Part shown: piece after piece, positions 45,466-54,821 of the stretch | Numbering within the stretch: position 1 is the first letter of the stretch | How the letters are laid out: each line of letters begins with the position of its first letter | NCBI RefSeq assembly: GCF_017302985.1 | Contig: NZ_JAFIMU010000009.1 | Coordinates: 558,001 to 622,000 of the forward strand | Length of the DNA stretch: 64,000 nucleotides | Source of the DNA: Corallococcus macrosporus | Lineage (GTDB): Bacteria; Myxococcota; Myxococcia; Myxococcales; Myxococcaceae | Direction: 5' to 3' | Notes under the pieces: generated by a model | The model's database searches: none | Told to the model about the DNA's origin: nothing | The model's input: only the letters and a program-made list of their open reading frames with translations | Position numbers and translations under genes: made by a program

Positions 45466-47829
45466 ATGCAAGACATCTGGAAGAGGCGGGGGCTCTTTCT
45501 GCTGGTGGGACTCTGGGCGGTGCTCGCGGGCTGCGGCTCGGAGCCCTCCACGGGCAGCGCGCAACTGGTGGCGCTGGTGCAGGGCGCGGTGGGCGCGGAC
45601 GCCATCACCCAGGTGAGCGTCACCGTGACGGCGCCGGACATGGCCGTTCTCTCCGGCGCGCTGACGAAGGGCGGGGACGGAAACTGGGGCGGCACGCTCA
45701 GCGCGATTCCCGCAGGCGCCCAGCGCCTCTTCACCGCGCAGGCGTTCGACGCGTCCGGCGTGAAGCGCTTCGAGGGCCAGGCCCAGGACGTCACCATCAC
45801 CGGGGGACAGCTGGCCGCCGTGGCGTTGACCCTCCAGCCGGTGGAGACGCCGCCGCCCTTCGACAACGCGGTGCCGAGCATCAACTCCGTCGTCGCCTCG
45901 GTCAGCACCGTGGCGCCGGGCGGCAGCGTCTACATCACGGCCAACGTCACCGACCCTGGCGACACGCTCACGTATTCCTGGAGCGCCCAGGCCGGCACCT
46001 TCACCTCGCCGACGGGCACCGCGACGTCCTGGACGGCGCCCGGGACCGAGGGCCCCGTCGAATTCATGCTGACGGTGACGGACTCGCACGGCGCCTCGGC
46101 GTCCATCTCCTTCACGCTCACGGTGTCGTCCGGCCAGGGGAGCGCCGTCCTCACCGCGACCTTCAACACCTGGCCCCAGGTGACGGGCCTCACCGCCACG
46201 CGCTACCAGGTGAACGTGAGCGAGCCCACGCAGCTGACGGCCTCCGTCACGGAGTCGGACGGGGACGCGCTCACCTACCAGTGGACCGCCGGCTGCCCGG
46301 GGGCATGGACGAACGTCGCGTCCGCCACCGCGACCTTCACCCCCGACGACGAGATCATCCCGTCCGAGACCTCCTGCGGACGCTGCCCCATCACCGTCAC
46401 CGTCAGCGACGGACGGGGAGGGGTGGGCAAGGGCACCCTGCGCCTGTGCGTGGGCGCCCCTCGCCCCGTGCGCTTCCCCCCGGAGATCGTCAGCACCTCG
46501 CCCGCCGCCAACTCCGTGCCCGTGATGCCCACGATCCCGTTTCGCGTGACGCTGCGTGAAGCGCAGTACGGCCCGGTGACGTACGAGTGGACGGCGGGCA
46601 CCGGCAAGCTCGGCAAGCCCACGAACGATGTCACCTCCAGTGAGGTCCTCTGGACGGCCCCGAGCTGCCTCGAATGGGGCCAGACGCCCGTCATCCGCGT
46701 CACGGTGAGGAACGGCCATGGCCTGTCTTCGTCCAGGCAGTTCATCGTCACGGGCTTGCCGGAGTGCGCCGTCATGGGCTGGCGCAGCACGGAGCACATG
46801 GGGACCGCGCGGCTGATGCACACCGCGACGCTGCTCCAGGACGGCCGGGTGCTCGTGGTGGGGGGATACAACACGGACACGTCCGCTCGGGACGCGCTCG
46901 CCTTGGCGGAACTCTATGACCCGGTCACGGGCACGTGGCAGTCCACCGGCAGCATGGCCGTGCCCCGCCGCAACCACACCGCGACGCTGCTGCCGGATGG
47001 CCGCGTGCTCGTGACGGGTGGGCACCTCAACACCAACACCAACTCGTATGCCTCCGCCGAGCTGTACGACCCGAAGTCGGGCATCTGGACCTCCGCTGGC
47101 GGCATGTTCACCGCGCGCGACTACCATCACGCCGTCCTCCTGGGCACGGGCCAGGTGCTGGTGCTGGGCGGCGAGCAGTGGCAGGGCGGCACCCGGACGA
47201 AGCTCGCCAGCGCCGAGCTTTTCGACCCCGCCACCCACCAGTGGACTCCCACCGGAAACCTCACCGTGCCGCGCTACTTCGCGGCCGCGTCGTTGCTGCC
47301 CTCGGGGCAGGTGCTGGTGACGGGCGGCGAGGGGGCCCAGGGAGGCCAGGTCGCGACGGCGGAGCTGTACACCCCCGCCACGGGCACCTGGAAGCCCACG
47401 GGCTCCATGGCCGTGAGCCGCCGCTACCACACGCAGACGACGCTCCCGGACGGCCGTGTGCTCGTCACGAGCGGATACGGCTCTCCGTCGAGCACGAGCT
47501 GGACGCGGACGGCGGAGCTGTACACCCCCGCCACGGGCGTGTGGAGTAGCGCGGGGAACCTGGCCTATGGCCGCGTGGACCACACCGCGACGGTGCTGCC
47601 TTCGGGCCGGGTACTCGTCGTCGGTGGGTTCGCCTACATCACGAACGGCTCCTACCACACGAACACCGCGGAGATTTTCGACCCGGCGCTGGGCACCTGG
47701 ACGACCACGAGCCGCATGCTCATCGAGCGTGAGGGCCACACGGCGACCCTGCTGCCCACGGGCAAGTTGCTGGTGGCGGGCGGCTACTACGGCTACGCCC
47801 ACATCTCCGCGGAGCTGTACACGGAGTAA
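45466..47829 (+). CDS. Kelch-repeat lipoprotein with Ig/PKD-like domains
   Basis: A 787-aa lipoprotein with lipobox LAG-C23. The N-terminal half (about 30-430) contains bacterial Ig-like/PKD-type segments (VYITANVTDPGDTLTYSWSAQAG, LTASVTESDGDALTYQWTAG, ITVTVSDGRGG). From about residue 440 to the end there are six or seven Kelch-type blades, each with the pattern HTATLLxDGRVLVxGG and AELYDPxTGTWxxTGSM, forming a beta-propeller. The type is common in Myxococcales and is likely a surface binding protein; ligand unknown. It lies 48 bp after the phosphoglycosyltransferase gene on the same strand and may be co-transcribed. Confidence 0.85.
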   Translation: MQDIWKRRGLFLLVGLWAVLAGCGSEPSTGSAQLVALVQGAVGADAITQVSVTVTAPDMAVLSGALTKGGDGNWGGTLSAIPAGAQRLFTAQAFDASGVKRFEGQAQDVTITGGQLAAVALTLQPVETPPPFDNAVPSINSVVASVSTVAPGGSVYITANVTDPGDTLTYSWSAQAGTFTSPTGTATSWTAPGTEGPVEFMLTVTDSHGASASISFTLTVSSGQGSAVLTATFNTWPQVTGLTATRYQVNVSEPTQLTASVTESDGDALTYQWTAGCPGAWTNVASATATFTPDDEIIPSETSCGRCPITVTVSDGRGGVGKGTLRLCVGAPRPVRFPPEIVSTSPAANSVPVMPTIPFRVTLREAQYGPVTYEWTAGTGKLGKPTNDVTSSEVLWTAPSCLEWGQTPVIRVTVRNGHGLSSSRQFIVTGLPECAVMGWRSTEHMGTARLMHTATLLQDGRVLVVGGYNTDTSARDALALAELYDPVTGTWQSTGSMAVPRRNHTATLLPDGRVLVTGGHLNTNTNSYASAELYDPKSGIWTSAGGMFTARDYHHAVLLGTGQVLVLGGEQWQGGTRTKLASAELFDPATHQWTPTGNLTVPRYFAAASLLPSGQVLVTGGEGAQGGQVATAELYTPATGTWKPTGSMAVSRRYHTQTTLPDGRVLVTSGYGSPSSTSWTRTAELYTPATGVWSSAGNLAYGRVDHTATVLPSGRVLVVGGFAYITNGSYHTNTAEIFDPALGTWTTTSRMLIEREGHTATLLPTGKLLVAGGYYGYAHISAELYTE

Positions 47830-47916
47830 CAGGCAGGCGGGCACGACGGGCGCGCAGGTCGTATTCGCGCGCACCCTCTCAATGGCGCCGCGAAGCCGTC
47901 TAGACTGCGGGCCGAC

Positions 47917-50900
47917 ATGGCCGACAAGCTGGGATTGACGCTGGTCCGCAAGGGCCTCCTGACGCAGGCGCAGCTCGACCAGGGCATGAGCGCGCAGCTC
48001 GTGCACGGGGGCCGGCTGGGCTCCCGGCTCGTGGAGCTGGGGTTCCTCGACATCGAGACGGTGGGCATGGTGCTGGGCGAGCTGTCCCGGCTGCCCGTCG
48101 CGATGGAGGCGGACTTCGACGCCGTCACGGACGCGACGCTGAAGCTGCTCACGGCGGATCAGGCGGAGAAGCACCAGGCGTTCCCGCTCGCGGTGGAGGG
48201 CCGGCGGCTGAAGGTCGCGATGGCCAACCCGCTGGACCTGCAGACCACGGATGCGCTCGGGTTCATCACCGGCATGCGCATCGTGCCGTACGTGGTGCCG
48301 GAGCTGCGGCTGTTCCACTATCAGAACCTGCGCTACGGCATCGACCGGCCGACGCGTCCGTTGAAGGCGGCCATTCCGGTGCCCGCGCGCCGCTCGGTGT
48401 CGATGCCGTCGGTGGCGTCGTTCTCCGCGGCGCCGGTGGTCGTGCCGCCGCCGGCCGTCCCGCCTCCGCCCGCGCCCGTGCGCGCGGAGCCCGAGGTGGC
48501 GGGGATGTTCGGCGGGCTCGCGCCGGGACAGTTCCTCAGCGATGAGTCGGAGGATCAGGACGCCGACGCGGACCTGGCCGAAGCGGCCATCGTCGGCGAG
48601 GAACTGCCGGACATCGTGATGGGCGAGCCGGTGCGAGCACCGCCTGTCGTGGAGATGGCTCGGCCCAATGGGAGTCCGCCGGCCGGGCCGCCCCGGTTGT
48701 CCGCGGCGCCGCAGCCCCCGGGCATGGTGGCCCGGCAGGGCGGGGTGCCTCCGTCTGGGATTGGTGCGCCCGGGGTTCCGGGGGTGGCTCCGCCGGGCGC
48801 TGGGGTTCCGGGTGTGGCTGCGCCGATGGGCGCTGCTCCGGGCGTGCCTCCGCATGGGATTGCGCCGACGGGCGCAGTCGCGGGTGGGCCTCCTCCGGGA
48901 GCCGGAGCGCCTGCGCGCGCGGTGCCTCCTCCGGGGCCTCCGGGAGCACAGCCTCCTGGGATGATCGGACGGGGTGGACCGGTGCCTCCGGGGACGCGGC
49001 CTTCAGCGACGGGGATCCCCACCGTGCCGAAGACGCCGCCTCCGGGCATGCGTCCCGCCGCGCCGGGAGCGCCAGGTGCACCGGGGCCGCGTCCGGTGGG
49101 CCCTCCGGGTGCGCCGATGCCTCCGGGGATGGTCCGGGCAGGACCTCCGCCCGGAGCGCCCGGCATGCCTCCCGGCGCGCCGCCCCGGCCCGGTCCGGGC
49201 ATGCCTGGACCCGCGATGATGGGGCCTGCTGGCGCGGGGCCCGTGCCCCCGGGACAGCGTCCTCCGACCGGTCCTGGCGTCCCTGGTGTCGGAGCTCCCG
49301 TGGGCGCGCGTCCCATGGGGCCTCCGGGTGCACCGGGCGCCGTACCTCCGAATGCCGCGCATGGCAGGCCTGGGGTCGTGGGCGGTCAGCCGCCTCCGCC
49401 GGGTGCTCCTCCTCGCCAGGGGCCTCCGTCTGGAGCCGTGCCCTCGGTGGCCGCTGGCTCCGTGGGGGCAGTGATTCCACCTGCCTCCGTTTCGCCGCCG
49501 CGTCCGGGCGCCGCGGGGCCCATTGCCGCGCCTCCTTCAGGCAACCCGGCCGCGAATGTCCCCGCCGGAAGCCCGCCGCCCGTGTCTGCCCAAGGGCCGT
49601 CTGGCCTCGGGACCACCGCTCCTTCGAGAGACTCGGTCGGAACGGCGAATGCCTCGCAGACGGATACTCCGGCGGCGCTTACTCCAGACGCCCTGGATTC
49701 ATCCGAACCCATCACGGGCCTGGCGAACGCCTCCGAGAAGACGTCCCCGGTAGGAATTGCCAGGGACGAGTCGCCTGCTGTTGACCTGTCTTCAGGCGCA
49801 GCCCCCGTGGCTCGACGCCCGTCAGGGGTTACCAAGACCATCGCGGTCCCGGCCGCCAGTGCAGCCGGGCCTGACCTCGGAGGAACGTGGGCGGATGCAT
49901 TCTCGGACGCCCCTTCCGCGAAGGCGGAGGCTGCAACCGTTCCGCCCACCCAGACGGCATCGCTGTCCGACCTGGTGCTGGATGGAGAGTTCGTCGAAGA
50001 CGCCGACGTCAGCCTGAGCCCTGAGTCGTTCGACTCCGCGCCTGTCACTGCCGCTGCCGAGAAGGCCCCCGAGCCCTCGGCGGTCCTGACTGGAGATGAT
50101 CTCTCCGACGACGACATCCTCGAAGACGTGGATGCCGTTGTGGCGGAACATCCCAAGGAAGCCTCGGACGTTCTCGAAGACGTGGACGTCATGTCCGCCG
50201 AGCCGAAGGCAGTCGAAGCCACCGAAGACCTGGACGTGCTGTCCACCGAGCCGCACGAAGCCGTCTCTATCCCCGAGGCGGAGCCGGTCCTGGCCGCTCC
50301 TGAAGCCCCCTCGGCTGAATCGAAGGCCGCACCTCCGCCGGAGCCTGTCTCCACCCCGGCCGTCGCGGATGCTCCGAAGGCCGATGGCCTCCTGGAGGCG
50401 ATGGAGTTCGAGGACCTCCCGGAAGCACCCGCCGTGGTCGAAGCCGCGAAGCCGGAGAGCCCGTCCGTCTCCATCGAAGCGGAGCGTCCGGAGCCCGTGG
50501 AAGTGCCCGCCGCGTCTGTCATTGCCGCGCCGGACGCCGAAGCGGACGCGCTCGAGTTCAGCCTCGCGGGGGACTCGCCCAAGCCTTCCTCCACGCCCCC
50601 TGAAACCGCCGAGTCCTGGCAGGTCGCCGCCGCGCCGAAGGTCGACGCCGTGGCTCCTGTCGCGCCCCCGGAGGAGGCCCCCATCCCCGCGCCCACCGAG
50701 GAGCGCCGGCCCGAAATCCCTCCCGAGTTCGAGGTCGCCGTCGTCTCCAGCGCCGAGCCCGCGTCCAAGCCGGCTGCCCACGCGGCCCCCACGGACGCGG
50801 AAGAGCCCGCGGCCCCGCCGAAGCCTCGCCTCGTGGTCCCGCCCCCGGCCCCGGTCCGCGACCGGACGCCCATCTCCCTCGACGACCTGCCCACCTCCAC

Positions 50901-51663
50901 GGAAGAGCCCATGCAGCTCGCCTCCACGTGGGAGTTCGTGGGCTGGCAGGGCGGGGAAGGGGAGGGCCCCGTGGGCCACAGCCCGGAGACCACCTGGGCC
51001 GACCGCGTCGTGGACCTGGACGTTCCCGCCGCCGCGCCCGCGGCCTCCGAGGACGGCGTGGCCCTGGCCTCCGCGTGGGAGTTCATGCAGCAGCCGTGGC
51101 AGCCGCAGGCCGTCGCGAACATCGACCCCGCGCAGGCCCTGCTCGCCGCCGCCAGCGCGTCCACGGACACACCCGTGGACGGCCCCGCCGTCACCGCCGA
51201 GCAGGTCCTCTCCGCGCTCGACACCGCGGACTCGCAGGGCATGGTCGGCAAGGTGCTGCTGGCCTACAGCGCGGGCCGCTTCCGCCGGGCCTTCCTGCTG
51301 GGTGACAGCTTCGGCCTCGCGCGCGTGGGCCGCGCCTGGGGCCCGGGCAGCGACCGCCCGGAGGTCTCCGCGCTCAAGGTGGACCTGGACACGCCGTCCC
51401 TCTTCACCTCCGCGCTGAACGGCCCCAGCCCCAGCGTCTTCAGCGCCCCCCAGGGCCCGCAGGACGAGGCCATCTTCTCCGCGCTGTGCGGCGAGTCCGA
51501 GCACCACCTGCTCGTCTTCCCGCTCCACTCGCGCGGGCAGCCCGTGGCCTTCTTCGTCGCCGAGCACGGCCCCGCGCCCCTGGACGTCGCCATGCTGGAG
51601 GAGCTGGGCCGCATCGCGGACCGCGCGGTGGAGATCTGCACGCGCCTGCACCGCTTCCCCTGA
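47917..51663 (+). CDS. MshEN (GspE N-terminal)-like protein with very long low-complexity linker and GAF-like C-terminus
   Basis: A 1248-aa protein. Residues 1-150 match the MshEN/GspE N-terminal fold (LGLTLVRKGLLTQAQLDQGM, LGSRLVELGFLDIETVGMVLGELSRLP, AFPLAVEGRRLKVAMANPLDLQT), which in several ATPases binds c-di-GMP, but no ATPase follows. Residues about 240-550 are Pro/Gly/Ala-rich with collagen-like PGxPG and PPGxP runs. Residues about 560-1060 are acidic Ala/Glu/Ser/Pro-rich with repeats such as DDILEDVDAVV / SDVLEDVDVMS and two LASxWEFxxxQ motifs. The final 160 residues look like a GAF-type domain (VLLAYSAGRFRRAFLLGD). No TM helix is seen. It ends at a bidirectional terminator. Confidence 0.8.
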   Translation: MADKLGLTLVRKGLLTQAQLDQGMSAQLVHGGRLGSRLVELGFLDIETVGMVLGELSRLPVAMEADFDAVTDATLKLLTADQAEKHQAFPLAVEGRRLKVAMANPLDLQTTDALGFITGMRIVPYVVPELRLFHYQNLRYGIDRPTRPLKAAIPVPARRSVSMPSVASFSAAPVVVPPPAVPPPPAPVRAEPEVAGMFGGLAPGQFLSDESEDQDADADLAEAAIVGEELPDIVMGEPVRAPPVVEMARPNGSPPAGPPRLSAAPQPPGMVARQGGVPPSGIGAPGVPGVAPPGAGVPGVAAPMGAAPGVPPHGIAPTGAVAGGPPPGAGAPARAVPPPGPPGAQPPGMIGRGGPVPPGTRPSATGIPTVPKTPPPGMRPAAPGAPGAPGPRPVGPPGAPMPPGMVRAGPPPGAPGMPPGAPPRPGPGMPGPAMMGPAGAGPVPPGQRPPTGPGVPGVGAPVGARPMGPPGAPGAVPPNAAHGRPGVVGGQPPPPGAPPRQGPPSGAVPSVAAGSVGAVIPPASVSPPRPGAAGPIAAPPSGNPAANVPAGSPPPVSAQGPSGLGTTAPSRDSVGTANASQTDTPAALTPDALDSSEPITGLANASEKTSPVGIARDESPAVDLSSGAAPVARRPSGVTKTIAVPAASAAGPDLGGTWADAFSDAPSAKAEAATVPPTQTASLSDLVLDGEFVEDADVSLSPESFDSAPVTAAAEKAPEPSAVLTGDDLSDDDILEDVDAVVAEHPKEASDVLEDVDVMSAEPKAVEATEDLDVLSTEPHEAVSIPEAEPVLAAPEAPSAESKAAPPPEPVSTPAVADAPKADGLLEAMEFEDLPEAPAVVEAAKPESPSVSIEAERPEPVEVPAASVIAAPDAEADALEFSLAGDSPKPSSTPPETAESWQVAAAPKVDAVAPVAPPEEAPIPAPTEERRPEIPPEFEVAVVSSAEPASKPAAHAAPTDAEEPAAPPKPRLVVPPPAPVRDRTPISLDDLPTSTEEPMQLASTWEFVGWQGGEGEGPVGHSPETTWADRVVDLDVPAAAPAASEDGVALASAWEFMQQPWQPQAVANIDPAQALLAAASASTDTPVDGPAVTAEQVLSALDTADSQGMVGKVLLAYSAGRFRRAFLLGDSFGLARVGRAWGPGSDRPEVSALKVDLDTPSLFTSALNGPSPSVFSAPQGPQDEAIFSALCGESEHHLLVFPLHSRGQPVAFFVAEHGPAPLDVAMLEELGRIADRAVEICTRLHRFP

Positions 51664-51668
51664 AACAC

Positions 51669-51704
51669 GAAGGGCCCCGGAGCTTGAGCGCGCCGGAGCC
51701 CTTC
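51669..51704. terminator. Bidirectional terminator between convergent genes
   Basis: GAAGGGC-c-CCGG (51669-51680) pairs with CCGG-a-GCCCTTC (51693-51704), with one internal mismatch and a 12-nt loop. It starts 6 bp after the MshEN-like gene and ends 30 bp from the nrdJ stop; a T-rich stretch follows on the plus strand. Confidence 0.7.
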
Positions 51705-51733
51705 TTCACTTCACGTCACGACCGAGGCGGGCT

Positions 51734-54535
51734 TCAGCTGCAGCCGCTGGTCGTGCCGCAGTTCGCGCACTTGTAGCAGGCGCCGCTGCGCACGGTGATG
51801 GCGCCGCACTGGTGGCACGGCGGGGCGTCCGCCTGGTTCAGGTACGTGCTGCGCGAGTTCATCGCGGACAGCTGCAGCGTCGCCTGGGCTGGCACCGCCG
51901 CCTGCGTCACCGGCTCCGGACGGGCCTCCTCCACCGGCGTCACCTCCGCGTCGTCCGCGCAGGGCTCCGTGGGCAGGAACTTCAGCGACAGCCACCGGAA
52001 GATGTAGTCCGTGATGGACTTGGCGATGGGGATGGCCGGGTTGCCCGTGAAGCCGCTCGGCTCGTAGCGGGTGTGGCAGAACTTGTCCGCCAGCACCTGG
52101 AGCGGCACGCCGTACTGGAGCGCCAGCGACACGCTGGTGGCGAAGCTGTCCATCAGGCCGCTCACCACCGAGCCCTCCTTCGCCATGACGACGAAGAGCT
52201 CACCCGGCTTGCCGTCCTCGTACATGCCCACCGTCAGGTAGCCCTCGTGGCCACCGATGGAGAACTTGTGCGTGATGGACTGCCGCTCGTCCGGCAGCCG
52301 GCGGCGCAGCGCCTTGGGCTCGGGCATCACCGCCGGGGTGGGCTCGGCCACCGCGCGCTTCGCCTCCGGGGCCTTGTCCTGCGACGTGTTGAGCGGCTGC
52401 GTGCGCTTGCAGCCGTCACGGTAGACGGCGACCGCCTTCAGGCCGCTGCGCCACGCCTCGATGTACGCCTTCTCGATGTCCTCCACCGTGGCGTCATTGG
52501 GCAGGTTCACCGTCTTGGAGATGGCGCCCGAGAGGAACGGCTGCGCCGCGGCCATCATCTCGATGTGGCCCATCCAGTGGATGCTGCGCTGGCCCTTGGA
52601 CGGCTTGAACGCGCAGTCGAACACCGGCAGGTGCTCCGGCTTCAGGTGCGGAGCGCCCTCGATGGTGTCGTGCTTGTCCAGGTACGCGATGATGTCCTGC
52701 GCCTGCGTCTGCGGGTAGCCCAGCTTCTCCAGCGCCAGCGGGACCGTCTGGTTGACGATCTTCAGCATGCCGCCGCCCACCAGCTTCTTGTACTTGATGA
52801 GCGCGATGTCCGGCTCGATGCCCGTGGTGTCGCAGTCCATCATGAAGCCGATGGTCCCCGTGGGCGCCAGCACCGTCACCTGGCTGTTGCGGTAGCCGTG
52901 CTCCATGCCCTTGGCGAGCGCGTCGTCCCAGGCCTCCTTCTGCGCCTGGTGCAGCTCCGCGCTCACGCCGTCCGCCGGCAACTGGTACGCCGCCTTGCGG
53001 TGCTTGCGGATGACGCCGAGCATGGGCTCCGCGTTGTTGCCGTAGCCCGCGAACGCGCCCTGCTTCTCCGCGATGCGCGCGCTCGTGGCGTACGCCTCGC
53101 CGCACATGAGCGACGTGATGGCGCCCGCCAGGTTGCGGCCGGCGGGGGAGTCGTACGGCAGGCCGGACGCCATCAGCAGCGCGCCCAGGTTCGCGTAGCC
53201 CAGGCCCAGCGGGCGGTAGTCGTGGCTGTTCTTCGCAATGCGCTCGGTGGGGTAGCGGCTGAAGCCGACGATGATCTCCTGCGCCAGCAGCACCACCGAC
53301 ACCGCGTGCTTGAAGGCGGCCACGTCGAAGCCACCCTCCAGCGTGCGGAAGTGCATCAGGTTCAGCGACGCCAGGTTGCAGGCCGAGTCATCCAGGAACA
53401 TGTACTCGGAGCAGGGGTTGGACGCGTTGATGCGCGCCGTGCCGGAGCACGTGTGCCACGCGTTCACCGTGGTGTCGTACTGGAGGCCCGGGTCGCCGCA
53501 CAGGTGCGCCGCCTCGGCGATCTCGCGGAACAGCTCGCGGGCCTTGTACGTCTCCATCACCTGGCCATCGCGCACCGCGCGCGTCTGCCAGGGGCCGTCG
53601 TTCACCACCGCCTTCATGAAGTCGTCGGTGACGCGCACGGAGTTGTTGGAGTTCTGGAAGAACACCGACCCGTAGGCCTCGCCGTTGAAGGACGGGTCGT
53701 AGCCCGCCTCAATCAGCGCCCAGGCCTTCTTCTCCTCGTTCGACTTGCAGCGGATGAACTCGAGGACGTCCGGATGGTCGGCGTTGAGGATGACCATCTT
53801 CGCCGCGCGCCGCGTCTTGCCGCCGCTCTTGATGACGCCCGCGAACGCGTCGAAGCCGCGCATGAACGACACCGGGCCGGACGCGGTGCCGCCGCCCGCC
53901 AGCAGCTCCTTGCTGCCGCGGATGCTGGACAGGTTGGAGCCCGTGCCGCTGCCGTACTTGAAGAGCATGCCCTCCGTGCGCGCCAGCCCCAGGATGGACT
54001 CCATGTTGTCGTCCACGCTGTTGATGAAGCACGCCGAGCACTGCGGGTGCTCCTCCACGCCCACGTTGAACCAGACGGGAGAGTTGAACGCCGCCTTCTG
54101 GCGCAGCAGCAGGTGCGTCAGCTCCGCGTGGAACGCCTCGCGGTCCACCGCCGACGCGAAGTAGTGCCCCTCCTCACCCCAGCGGGTGAGGGTGTCCACC
54201 ACGCGCGCCACCAGCTTGCGTACGCTCGTCTCACGCTCCGGCGTGCCGGGCGTGCCCCGGAAGTACTTCGACGCCACGACGTTCGTCGCCAGCATCGACC
54301 AGGACTTGGGGACCTCGATGTCCTTCTGGTCGAAGACGACCTTGCCGTCCTCGCCCTTGATGGACGCGCTGCGGTACTCCCACGCCAGCTCGTCCGCCGG
54401 ATCCACGCCGGGCGTCGTGAAGAAGCGCTCCACGGTCAGCCCCGTGGAGGCCGTCGCCGCCTTGCCCTTCGCACGGCCTCCTCGCCGCGGCTCCCTGCCC
54501 CCCACCACCGGCTTTCCACTCAGTTCCTTCTCCAT
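51734..54535 (-). CDS. nrdJ: Adenosylcobalamin-dependent (class II) ribonucleotide reductase
   Basis: A 933-aa single-chain reductase making deoxyribonucleotides with adenosylcobalamin rather than a separate radical subunit. Motifs: CSACFINSVDDNMESI (first redox Cys), FKYGSGTGSNLSSIRGS, the active-site N-P-C-S-E (about 372-376) with DDSACNLASLNL, VLAPTGTIGFMMDCDTTGIEPD, and SKTVNLPNDATVEDIEKAY. A C-terminal domain (about 730-850: ITHKFSIGGHEGYLTVGMYEDGKPGE) and a final Cys-rich tail (CHQCGAITVRSGACYKCANCG), a zinc-ribbon-like knuckle, match the long NrdJ form. ATG 54535 has GGAGG 8 nt upstream; an in-frame start at 54607 is not needed. Upstream NrdR-like boxes suggest repression by NrdR. Confidence 0.96.
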   Translation of the reverse strand: MEKELSGKPVVGGREPRRGGRAKGKAATASTGLTVERFFTTPGVDPADELAWEYRSASIKGEDGKVVFDQKDIEVPKSWSMLATNVVASKYFRGTPGTPERETSVRKLVARVVDTLTRWGEEGHYFASAVDREAFHAELTHLLLRQKAAFNSPVWFNVGVEEHPQCSACFINSVDDNMESILGLARTEGMLFKYGSGTGSNLSSIRGSKELLAGGGTASGPVSFMRGFDAFAGVIKSGGKTRRAAKMVILNADHPDVLEFIRCKSNEEKKAWALIEAGYDPSFNGEAYGSVFFQNSNNSVRVTDDFMKAVVNDGPWQTRAVRDGQVMETYKARELFREIAEAAHLCGDPGLQYDTTVNAWHTCSGTARINASNPCSEYMFLDDSACNLASLNLMHFRTLEGGFDVAAFKHAVSVVLLAQEIIVGFSRYPTERIAKNSHDYRPLGLGYANLGALLMASGLPYDSPAGRNLAGAITSLMCGEAYATSARIAEKQGAFAGYGNNAEPMLGVIRKHRKAAYQLPADGVSAELHQAQKEAWDDALAKGMEHGYRNSQVTVLAPTGTIGFMMDCDTTGIEPDIALIKYKKLVGGGMLKIVNQTVPLALEKLGYPQTQAQDIIAYLDKHDTIEGAPHLKPEHLPVFDCAFKPSKGQRSIHWMGHIEMMAAAQPFLSGAISKTVNLPNDATVEDIEKAYIEAWRSGLKAVAVYRDGCKRTQPLNTSQDKAPEAKRAVAEPTPAVMPEPKALRRRLPDERQSITHKFSIGGHEGYLTVGMYEDGKPGELFVVMAKEGSVVSGLMDSFATSVSLALQYGVPLQVLADKFCHTRYEPSGFTGNPAIPIAKSITDYIFRWLSLKFLPTEPCADDAEVTPVEEARPEPVTQAAVPAQATLQLSAMNSRSTYLNQADAPPCHQCGAITVRSGACYKCANCGTTSGCS

Positions 54536-54730
54536 GACGCCCACCTCCAGATTCACTGAGAGTGCTGATGCAAAATTTGCAAAATAGCCAACGCCGCGAG
54601 ATCCCAAGGGATCCGTTGATCACTTCCAGGCACAGGGACGGCAGCGTTGGGATGGTCCGGGACGGGCAGAAGCCAGCGGACACACCACTGGAATCCGGGC
54701 CCGGGCCTGACTGCCCACCCGCCGGGCGGG
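54536..54730 (-). promoter_or_regulatory. Structured 5' leader of nrdJ
   Basis: If transcription starts where the promoter predicts, the mRNA leader is about 190 nt. It contains a 7-bp stem (54588-54594 with 54644-54650) enclosing further pairing, and an AT-rich direct repeat TGCAAAAT (54569-54576 and 54578-54585, plus-strand reading). I do not see the conserved core of the cobalamin riboswitch. The role is unknown. Confidence 0.35.
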
Positions 54731-54734
54731 CGGA

Positions 54735-54763
54735 TCCATATGATCGCTGGTGGGGCCCGTCAA
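54735..54763 (-). promoter_or_regulatory. Promoter of nrdJ
   Basis: On the minus strand, TTGACG (54758-54763), a 17-bp spacer, and TATGGA (54735-54740). The -35 is close to consensus. It sits 12 bp downstream of the nearer NrdR-like box. Confidence 0.55.
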
Positions 54764-54774
54764 CATCACCTGCG

Positions 54775-54790
54775 CCCCCATATCTAGTGT
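54775..54790 (-). promoter_or_regulatory. NrdR-like box, promoter-proximal
   Basis: Minus strand ACACTAGATATGGGGG. It matches the 16-bp NrdR palindrome (ACACTAKATMTAGTGT type) at about 13 positions; its outer right end is degenerate. It is paired with a second box exactly 31 bp away, the usual NrdR spacing. Confidence 0.6.
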
Positions 54791-54805
54791 CAGAGCCCTG
54801 CTTAC

Positions 54806-54821
54806 ACACTTCATTTGGTGG
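54806..54821 (-). promoter_or_regulatory. NrdR-like box, distal
   Basis: Plus strand ACACTTCATTTGGTGG, a weaker match (about 11 of 16) to the NrdR palindrome. Start-to-start distance to the proximal box is 31 bp, about three helical turns, as in known tandem NrdR sites. Confidence 0.5.

Noticed and set aside
54536..54730. Cobalamin riboswitch in the nrdJ leader
   Set aside because: The conserved core elements (GGGAA, GCCACTG, the B12-box string) are not present in order.
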